From: Chloroflexota bacterium
GTDB lineage: Bacteria > Chloroflexota > Anaerolineae > 4572-78 > J111
Assembly (NCBI GenBank): GCA_003695455.1
Contig: RFJF01000617.1
Coordinates: 1-7,537, forward strand
DNA: 7,537 nt
Direction: 5' to 3'
Shown: piece after piece, positions 1-5,062 of the stretch
Position numbering within the stretch: position 1 is the first letter of the stretch
Layout of the letters: each line of letters begins with the position of its first letter
Program-made: the position numbers and the translations under genes
Notes under the pieces: model-generated
The model's input: only the letters and a program-made list of their open reading frames with translations
Databases searched by the model: none
What the model was told of the DNA's origin: nothing

Positions 1-1196
1 GACCCCTCGGCGCCAACCTGCGCGTTTTCTGCCACCTGCTCAATGGCCGTTCCAATTTGCCCCGTGATAATTGAGGATTTGCCCACCGCCGCCGCCTGTT
101 CCTGCGCCCCTTGTGCCACACCGTCAATGGTGCGGGCTACCTGTTCAACAATGTCCACCGATGTGGCAATGCTTTCGGCTTGCTGGTGGGAGCCGTCTGC
201 AATTTGCTGAATTGTAGTTGCCACTTGTTGTGAGGCCGCGCCGGATTGTTCGGCGGCTGCAGACAGTTGCGCCGATGCCGCCCCCAGCGCATTGGCGTTG
301 TCCATCACCTCATTCACCAATTGGCGTAGTTTGACCACCATTTCTGAAAAAGCATGACCCAACACATCATGCTCAGATTTTGGCGAGATATTGGCGGTCA
401 AATCTCCCTTTGCCATCCGGTCGGCAACGCGGGCCATTTCTCGCATGTAGGCCATAAGATGCTGGAACGAAATCATCATTTTGCCCAGTTCATCTTTACT
501 GCGGACAACGTCCAGTTCTTGCTCAATATTGCCTGTAGCCAGCCCGTCGGCAACGCGCGCCACCGAGCGCACCCCCCGTGAAATCAGCTGCGACAGGTAC
601 AGCCCCAGCGCCAGTGCAAACAGGGTTGCCACAATGCCAACGCCCAGCATCAATTGCATAGCGCCGGTCTCGGTTTGCTCAATTTCTGCTTGCAGGGTTT
701 CGGCTGCGGCGTTGGCCGAATCGGCCACCTGCCCCAGTTGTCCAATAAATTCTTCACCGGCGGCATCAAATTTTCTCATTTGTGCCAGACCCGCAATCTG
801 ACTTCCCTGGTGGAAATGGTCGGCCATTTGCAGACCGGCAGACACAAACTGTTCTTCATCGGCGGCAATTTCCTGCATCAACGCAGTTTCATCGCCCTCC
901 AGCATGGGGGTGATGGCCGCCAGTTCGTTGTTAAACATTTTGCGCTGCTCGTCCAGTTCGGATTTGGAAGCCGGGTTGGCGGTCAGGGCATAATCGGTAA
1001 TCAATTCCTGTTCTGTGCGGGCAACAGCACGCAGTTGTTCAGCATGTCGCACCACCACCAGTTCTTCATCCGTCAGTTTAGTAACCGCCATGCGAATGGA
1101 ATTCAGGCTGTACACGCCCACGGCTACCGTAATAGCCAGTGCGGCGGCTGTCAGTAAGAATCCGCCAAACAGTTTTACTCTGATACCAAATTTCAT
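1..1196 (-). CDS. Methyl-accepting chemotaxis protein with tandem HAMP domains (partial, 3' end outside window)
   Basis: This is a transmembrane chemoreceptor that would sense a ligand outside the membrane and control CheA autophosphorylation through CheW. The frame is open from ATG at 1196 to the left edge (398 codons visible). Residues about 9-30 form TM1, 31-180 an all-helical extracytoplasmic sensor of four-helix-bundle size, and 182-204 TM2. Two HAMP domains follow back to back (about 205-253 and 254-300); their glycines G222/G264 and G238/G280 are both 42 residues apart. Then comes the Ala/Gln/Glu-rich coiled coil of the MCP signalling domain. A candidate methylation site is around E316-Q317, fitting the small-small-x-E/Q-E/Q pattern. 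The conserved hairpin tip and the C-terminus lie beyond position 1. The start is supported by a GGGAGA ribosome binding site at 1208-1213, 11 nt upstream, and by TM1 beginning right after it. The ligand cannot be inferred. The gene is divergent from the receiver-kinase at 1427. Confidence 0.94.
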   Translation of the reverse strand, partial: MKFGIRVKLFGGFLLTAAALAITVAVGVYSLNSIRMAVTKLTDEELVVVRHAEQLRAVARTEQELITDYALTANPASKSELDEQRKMFNNELAAITPMLEGDETALMQEIAADEEQFVSAGLQMADHFHQGSQIAGLAQMRKFDAAGEEFIGQLGQVADSANAAAETLQAEIEQTETGAMQLMLGVGIVATLFALALGLYLSQLISRGVRSVARVADGLATGNIEQELDVVRSKDELGKMMISFQHLMAYMREMARVADRMAKGDLTANISPKSEHDVLGHAFSEMVVKLRQLVNEVMDNANALGAASAQLSAAAEQSGAASQQVATTIQQIADGSHQQAESIATSVDIVEQVARTIDGVAQGAQEQAAAVGKSSIITGQIGTAIEQVAENAQVGAEG

Positions 1197-1268
1197 AATT
1201 TGTTATTTCTCCCATTTTAATAGTGGTGTTGGCGCAGACAGATGCCCGGCGACCCTTTAAATTCATCG

Positions 1269-1301
1269 GCAATCATTGTGAAACCTTTAGCACAAAATTG
1301 C
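1269..1301. promoter_or_regulatory. Operator-like imperfect inverted repeat
   Basis: Two nested arms are visible: GCAAT (1269-1273) pairs with ATTGC (1297-1301), and TTGTG (1276-1280) pairs with CACAA (1291-1295). The central spacer is 10 bp (1281-1290). The two arms are joined by 2 bp on the left and 1 bp on the right. It lies about 40-70 bp upstream of the rightward -35 box and 73-105 bp upstream of the leftward start codon, a sensible position for a regulator site. The TGTG/CACA halves recall CRP/FNR-type sites, but the spacing is 10 bp instead of 8, so I do not assign it to that family. It could be chance. Confidence 0.35.
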
Positions 1302-1338
1302 AGCACTGTTGGCCGCCGGTAACAGATTCTTTGAAAGC

Positions 1339-1367
1339 TTGCCCACTTGTGCCTACTGTTGTATGAT
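1339..1367 (+). promoter_or_regulatory. Sigma70-like promoter of the receiver-kinase gene
   Basis: The -35 box is TTGCCC (1339-1344, 4 of 6 to consensus) and the -10 box is TATGAT (1362-1367, 5 of 6), with a 17-bp spacer. The predicted transcription start is near 1374, giving a leader of about 50 nt before the ATG at 1427. The palindrome AAACGGCGTTT at 1369-1379 would cover that start point. The call rests on sequence match only. Confidence 0.5.
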
Positions 1368-1426
1368 GAAACGGCGTTTGATTTGCTGCATCACATTCAA
1401 TAGAGACACATCATCTGACTGGCGCC

Positions 1427-2515
1427 ATGACCCATTCGCAAAACGTAATTTTGATTATTGATGACCACCCCACAAATTTGGGGGTGTTGTTTGAGGCACT
1501 GGAGCACGCCGGTCACAAAGTATTTATTCACACCCGGGCGCAGACGGCGCTGGATGTGATTCCGGAAATATTGCCGGATTTGATTTTGCTTGATGTGATG
1601 ATGCCCGGCCTGGACGGGTTTGAAACCTGCCGCCGTTTAAAAGCCAACCCCGCAACGCAGGATATTCCGGTAATTTTTATGACCGCCCTGAATGATGTGG
1701 TGGACGAAGTGCGCGGTTTTGAACTTGGGGCGGTGGATTACATTGTAAAACCCATTCAGGTTGAAAAGACTCTGGCGCGGGTGAACGCGCACCTCACCAT
1801 CCGCAAGCTGCAGAAGCAGCTGGAAACCAAAAATGCCGAACTGGACGCCTTTGCTCACACCGTGGCCCACAACCTGAAGAACCCGCTGGGCAATATGGTG
1901 GCGTACGCCAACTATCTCACGGAGTTTTCAGAAACCATTACCTCTGATGATCTGGCCGAGTTTGCACAGGGCATTGAACAATCAGCACAGCACACCATTA
2001 ACATTGTTAATGAGTTGCTGCTGCTGGCAAATGTGCGCAAGGGTACGGTTTCGGCTAAACCGTTAGACATGGCGGCAATTGTGGGCCGGGCCAAAGAGCG
2101 GCTGGTGCTGGAAATCGAGTCGGCGGCTGCCCGGATTAGCGAGCCGGATGTCTGGCCGGTGGCAGTGGGCCACGCGCCGTGGGTTGAAGAGGTGTGGGTC
2201 AATTATTTGAGTAACGGCCTGAAATATGGCGGCAGGCCGCCACAGCTTGTGCTGGGCGCAGCCCCGGAAGGTGACGGCCAGATTTGTTTTTGGGTGCAGG
2301 ATAACGGTGCCGGGATACCGGCAGAGGAACAGCCGGCGCTGTTTACCGAGTTTACCCGGCTTAATCAGGTGCGTACAAAGGGACACGGGCTGGGGTTATC
2401 TATTGTGCGCCGAATTGTGGAGCGGTTGGGCGGCCGCGTGGGGGTTAAAAATTCAACGGCCGGGCAGGGCAGTACTTTCTTTTTTACCCTGCCCGGCAAC
2501 GATTTGACGGAGTAA
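1427..2515 (+). CDS. Receiver-first hybrid: response regulator receiver domain fused to histidine kinase
   Basis: This 362-residue soluble signalling protein would accept phosphate on its receiver domain and carry out histidine kinase and/or phosphatase chemistry. No transmembrane segment or output DNA-binding domain is present. The receiver spans about 6-122, with acidic pair D12/D13, phospho-acceptor D56 in LLDVMMPG, T86 and K108 followed by P109. A short coiled coil (about 123-140) leads into HisKA with phospho-acceptor H148 in AHNLKNPLG. The ATPase domain shows the N box (N259 and N263), G1 box DNGAGIP (292-298), G2 box GHGLGL (319-324) and a terminal GQGSTFFFTLP strand. N149 replaces the acidic residue usual after the histidine. 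No clear Shine-Dalgarno precedes the ATG, but the receiver begins only five residues in, so an upstream start is unlikely. Its partner is unknown; the divergent chemoreceptor is one candidate. The stop codon is 8 bp from that of typA. Confidence 0.95.
   Translation: MTHSQNVILIIDDHPTNLGVLFEALEHAGHKVFIHTRAQTALDVIPEILPDLILLDVMMPGLDGFETCRRLKANPATQDIPVIFMTALNDVVDEVRGFELGAVDYIVKPIQVEKTLARVNAHLTIRKLQKQLETKNAELDAFAHTVAHNLKNPLGNMVAYANYLTEFSETITSDDLAEFAQGIEQSAQHTINIVNELLLLANVRKGTVSAKPLDMAAIVGRAKERLVLEIESAAARISEPDVWPVAVGHAPWVEEVWVNYLSNGLKYGGRPPQLVLGAAPEGDGQICFWVQDNGAGIPAEEQPALFTEFTRLNQVRTKGHGLGLSIVRRIVERLGGRVGVKNSTAGQGSTFFFTLPGNDLTE
2459..2497 (-). terminator. GC-rich inverted repeat, possible terminator for typA inside the convergent kinase gene
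   Basis: A perfect 11-bp stem is formed by 2459-2469 (GCCGGGCAGGG) and 2487-2497 (CCCTGCCCGGC), with a 17-nt loop. It lies 27-65 nt beyond the typA stop codon on the minus strand. There, a run of five T follows the stem after 7 nt, which is not a tight canonical intrinsic terminator. On the plus strand no T run follows; the T-rich stretch is in the loop. Part of the symmetry comes from conserved kinase codons (GQGSTFFFTLPG), so it may be incidental. The 8-bp gap between the convergent genes leaves no room for a terminator elsewhere. Confidence 0.35.
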
Positions 2516-2523
2516 CGAACAAA

Positions 2524-4380
2524 CTACACGCCGAGGGTTTGTTTGGCGCGTTTGGCCTCTCTGGCCCGTTCCGGACGGTCTAAAATTCGCTTTCTGATGC
2601 GCAGGTTTTTGGGCGTAACCTCAAGCAGTTCGTCGTCGGTTAAATATTCAATGGCTTCATCCAGGCTCATGACACGCGGAGGCGTGAGCCGCTGGTCAAC
2701 ATCTCTGAAAGCCTGCCGCATGTTGGTCATCTGTTTGCGCTTGCAAACATTCACATCCAAATCGCCGGGCCGTTGATGCTCACCCACAACCATGCCGCCG
2801 TACACATCTACGCCCGGCCCCACAAACAACGTGCCGCGCACCTCAGAGTTTTCCAGCCCGTAGGTTGTGGTTGTGCCGGTTTCCCACGCCACCAGCGACC
2901 CCCGCGAACGGCCGTGGATTTTGCCGCTTAACGGGCCGTAACTGTGAAAAATAGTGTGCATAATGCCCACGCCTTTGGTGGCTGTTAAAAACTGGTACCT
3001 GAAGCCCAGTAACCCCCGCGTGGGAGCCAGAAAGGTCATGTAGACGGTGCCGTCGGGCCGGCTTTCGGTGTGTTGCATTTCACCGCGCCGCCGGCCCAGC
3101 ATTTCTACCACGGCGCCCACGGTTTCGGGGCTGGTTTCAATGAATACTTCCTCGTACGGTTCAAGCGTCTGGCCGTTTTCATCCTGCCGGAAAATCACCT
3201 CCGGCCGCGACACCTGAAATTCGTAGCCTTCACGGCGCATGGTTTCAATGAGAATGGCCAGGTGCAGTTCTCCCCGGCCAGATACCATAAACGTGTCGGC
3301 GCTGTCGGTGTCTTCCACCCGCAGGGCAATGTTGTGTTTGAGTTCCTCGTGCAGCCGTTCGCGCAGCTTGCGCGATGTGCCCCACTGGCCTTCGCGTCCG
3401 GCAAAGGGTGATGTGTTGACGCCAAACGTCATCCGCACCGTGGGTTCCTCTACCCGAATAGTGGGTAGCGGCAGCGGGTGTTCGGCATCGGCCAGCGTTT
3501 CACCAATGGCTACATTTTCCAGCCCGGAAATGGCAACAATTTCGCCGGCGGTGGCTGATTCAACTTCAACCCGGTTTAGCCCCTGGTGAACGTACAAATA
3601 TCTGACCTGTTCCGGTATATTTTCACCGGCGGCCGTTAAGCGAGCCACACGCTGCCCCTGGTTGATTTGCCCGGCAAAAACACGCCCCACGGCGGTAACT
3701 CCCCGGTAGGTGTCGTAATCGAGCGTGGTGACCAGCATTTGCAGCGGGGCCTCCGCATCCACCCGCGGGCCGGGGAGTTCGTGCAAAATTACGTTAAACA
3801 ACGGTTGCAGGTTGGGTTCCAGTTGGGGGCTGAGGCCGGCTTGCCCGGTGGTGGCTATGGCATACACAACCGGAAAATCGGCCTGCTCCTCGCTGGCGCC
3901 CAGTTCTATGAACAGGTCAAAGGTGTCGTTCAGCACCCGGTCAAGGTCGGCGTCTTTGCGGTCAATTTTGTTGATGACCACAATGGCTTTGTGGCCCAGT
4001 TGCAGTGCCTTTTTCAGTACAAAGCGAGTTTGGGGCATGGGGCCTTCGGCGGCGTCTACCAGCAGCAGCACGCCGTCAACCATGTTGAGTACGCGTTCAA
4101 CCTCGCCGCCAAAATCGGCGTGACCGGGCGTGTCAACAATGTTGATTTTTACCAGTTCGCCCGTGGTTGGGTTGGGGATGCTGATGGCGGTATTTTTTGA
4201 AAGAATGGTAATACCGCGTTCGCGTTCCAGGTCATTTGAGTCGAGGACGCGCTCGGCCACCTGCTGGTTGCTTCTGAAAACGCGCCCCTGTTTGAGCATT
4301 CCGTCAACCAGCGTGGTTTTGCCGTGGTCTACGTGGGCAATAATAGCAATGTTTCTCAGGTCTGTCCGTTCTGTAATCAT
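2524..4380 (-). CDS. typA: TypA/BipA ribosome-associated translational GTPase
   Basis: This 618-residue protein belongs to the EF-G/LepA-like translational GTPases. TypA/BipA binds the 70S ribosome and supports ribosome assembly and growth under stress such as cold. Its length is typical of the family. The G domain shows G1 AHVDHGKT (15-22), the switch I segment ERERGITI (52-59), G3 DTPGH (83-87) and G4 NKID (137-140). At the G5 position the sequence is YAIA (173-176) instead of the usual YASA. A beta-barrel domain II follows (about 205-300), then EF-G-like domains III and V. The TypA-specific C-terminal domain carries the [19 protein letters not shown] and LTPPR signatures. The ATG at 4380 is supported by an AAAGG site (4386-4390) 5 nt upstream and by the canonical N-terminus. 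A terminator-like hairpin upstream separates it from the DUF1499 gene, so it probably has its own promoter, which I cannot place convincingly. Confidence 0.98.
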   Translation of the reverse strand: MITERTDLRNIAIIAHVDHGKTTLVDGMLKQGRVFRSNQQVAERVLDSNDLERERGITILSKNTAISIPNPTTGELVKINIVDTPGHADFGGEVERVLNMVDGVLLLVDAAEGPMPQTRFVLKKALQLGHKAIVVINKIDRKDADLDRVLNDTFDLFIELGASEEQADFPVVYAIATTGQAGLSPQLEPNLQPLFNVILHELPGPRVDAEAPLQMLVTTLDYDTYRGVTAVGRVFAGQINQGQRVARLTAAGENIPEQVRYLYVHQGLNRVEVESATAGEIVAISGLENVAIGETLADAEHPLPLPTIRVEEPTVRMTFGVNTSPFAGREGQWGTSRKLRERLHEELKHNIALRVEDTDSADTFMVSGRGELHLAILIETMRREGYEFQVSRPEVIFRQDENGQTLEPYEEVFIETSPETVGAVVEMLGRRRGEMQHTESRPDGTVYMTFLAPTRGLLGFRYQFLTATKGVGIMHTIFHSYGPLSGKIHGRSRGSLVAWETGTTTTYGLENSEVRGTLFVGPGVDVYGGMVVGEHQRPGDLDVNVCKRKQMTNMRQAFRDVDQRLTPPRVMSLDEAIEYLTDDELLEVTPKNLRIRKRILDRPERAREAKRAKQTLGV

Positions 4381-4415
4381 TCGTACCTTTGGTTTCTGTT
4401 ATCTTTTTTGTTACA

Positions 4416-4449
4416 AAAAGTGACGCAAGGCCGACAAATCAACCTTGCG
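4416..4449 (-). terminator. Rho-independent terminator-like hairpin after the DUF1499 gene
   Basis: Read on the minus strand, CGCAAGG (4449-4443) pairs with CCTTGCG (4430-4424) across a 12-nt loop. TCAC and then a run of five T (4420-4416) follow. It begins 32 nt after the DUF1499 stop codon and ends 35 nt before the typA start. The 7-bp stem and the 4-nt gap before the T run make it moderate in strength, so partial read-through into typA is possible. Confidence 0.55.
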
Positions 4450-4480
4450 CCTGTGCAAATTCTGGTTGTTGGCGCTGCGT

Positions 4481-4951
4481 TTAAAACGCGGCGCGGATGG
4501 CTTCGATGCGTTGGCGATTTTTGCCCAAATCGCTAACACCCAGCCGGGCGGCGGCCCGCACGTGAATCACGCCGGCGGCTTCATCAATGTAAAACTCGTT
4601 GTCGTCCACAAAGCCCCACATCAGCGAGCGGGCTTCGGCGTGAATGTAGTTGCCGTCATCAGTTACCACCGTCAGCCGGGGAACGGTGTTCAGGGCGGCC
4701 AGCAACCGGGCGCGGGCGTCATCGGCGCTGCCGCTGAAGGCCAGCGGTTCAATGCTGTGCCCGGCATCGGCGGCCTGGCTGGAGACACAGTTTGGTGTAT
4801 CCGGGCAGGGCGCAAGCCTGCCGTTTTTGTGACCCAGGTTGTCGGGCGGGCCGCTGACCACCGCCACACCAATTCGGGCGCCAATAAAACCCAGCAGGCA
4901 CAAGCCGGCCAGCGTTCCCGCGGTAATCAGCAGTTTTTGGGGTTTGCCCAT
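4481..4951 (-). CDS. DUF1499 family protein with N-terminal membrane anchor
   Basis: This 156-residue protein has an uncleaved-looking hydrophobic segment at about 7-32, then a soluble domain that would lie outside the membrane. The soluble part matches the DUF1499 pattern: N43-G-R-L, PCP (48-50), PNCVSS (53-58) with C49 and C55, and H65 in a short motif before a proline. DUF1499 proteins occur in bacteria and photosynthetic eukaryotes and have no established biochemical function. The two cysteines could form a disulfide or bind a ligand, which is inference. The ATG at 4951 has an excellent GAGGA site (4959-4963) 7 nt upstream, and an extended -10 promoter lies 47 nt before it. C18 does not sit in a proper lipobox (residue 17 is Leu), so a lipoprotein is unlikely. 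It appears to be a single-gene unit ended by the hairpin at 4416-4449. Confidence 0.9.
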   Translation of the reverse strand: MGKPQKLLITAGTLAGLCLLGFIGARIGVAVVSGPPDNLGHKNGRLAPCPDTPNCVSSQAADAGHSIEPLAFSGSADDARARLLAALNTVPRLTVVTDDGNYIHAEARSLMWGFVDDNEFYIDEAAGVIHVRAAARLGVSDLGKNRQRIEAIRAAF

Positions 4952-4997
4952 TCAACCGTCCTCGTGCGGTTTCTTTTGCAATGATTTCAAGCGGGGC

Positions 4998-5026
4998 ATT
5001 ATAGCACTGATGGGCAAGGGTGACGA
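4998..5026 (-). promoter_or_regulatory. Extended -10 sigma70-like promoter of the DUF1499 gene
   Basis: On the minus strand the -10 box is a perfect TATAAT (5003-4998) preceded by TGC, giving the extended TGnTATAAT form. The -35 box is TCGTCA (5026-5021, 4 of 6), with a 17-bp spacer. The expected start near 4991 gives a leader of about 40 nt containing the GAGGA ribosome binding site. This is the strongest promoter-like element in the window and makes the gene independent of the STAND gene upstream. Confidence 0.68.
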
Positions 5027-5062
5027 ATTTGCGTTTCAAAACGGGCGGTACACGGTGCGGAG

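Larger units (their letters stand above)
1197..1426. promoter_or_regulatory. Divergent intergenic region between receptor and receiver-kinase genes
   Basis: This 230-bp region separates two outward-facing genes and must hold both promoters. The rightward promoter is recognisable (1339-1367). For the leftward receptor gene I see only its ribosome binding site (1208-1213) and no convincing -35/-10 pair. The region also holds an imperfect dyad at 1269-1301 and a perfect 11-bp palindrome, AAACGGCGTTT, at 1369-1379 over the expected start point of the rightward transcript. I find no coding potential or RNA gene in it. Confidence 0.6.

Noticed and set aside
654..1157. Plus-strand open frame opposite the chemoreceptor
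   Set aside because: The minus strand encodes an unmistakable receptor with TM segments, HAMP and signalling domain; the plus frame is a shadow.
1217..1222. TATTAA on the minus strand as -10 box for the chemoreceptor gene
   Set aside because: It would place the transcript start within or next to the ribosome binding site at 1208-1213, and no matching -35 box is present at the right distance.
1276..1295. CRP/FNR-type binding site
   Set aside because: The TGTG and CACA half-sites are separated by 10 bp rather than the 8 bp of the canonical site; kept only as a generic dyad.
3667..4200. Plus-strand open frame antisense to the typA G domain
   Set aside because: It is an antisense shadow of highly conserved GTPase motifs, with no family resemblance of its own.
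4895..4912. Possible lipoprotein signal at C18 of the DUF1499 protein
   Set aside because: The residue before the cysteine is Leu, not Gly, Ala or Ser, so the lipobox rule is not met; a plain membrane anchor fits better.
4445..4984. Plus-strand open frame of 179 codons covering the DUF1499 gene
   Set aside because: The minus-strand frame carries the DUF1499 PCP and PNCVSS motifs, a membrane anchor, a good ribosome binding site and a promoter. The plus-strand frame has none of these.
5041..5062. Terminator after the STAND gene
   Set aside because: The short symmetric stretches after the stop codon do not form a stable stem with a following T run.
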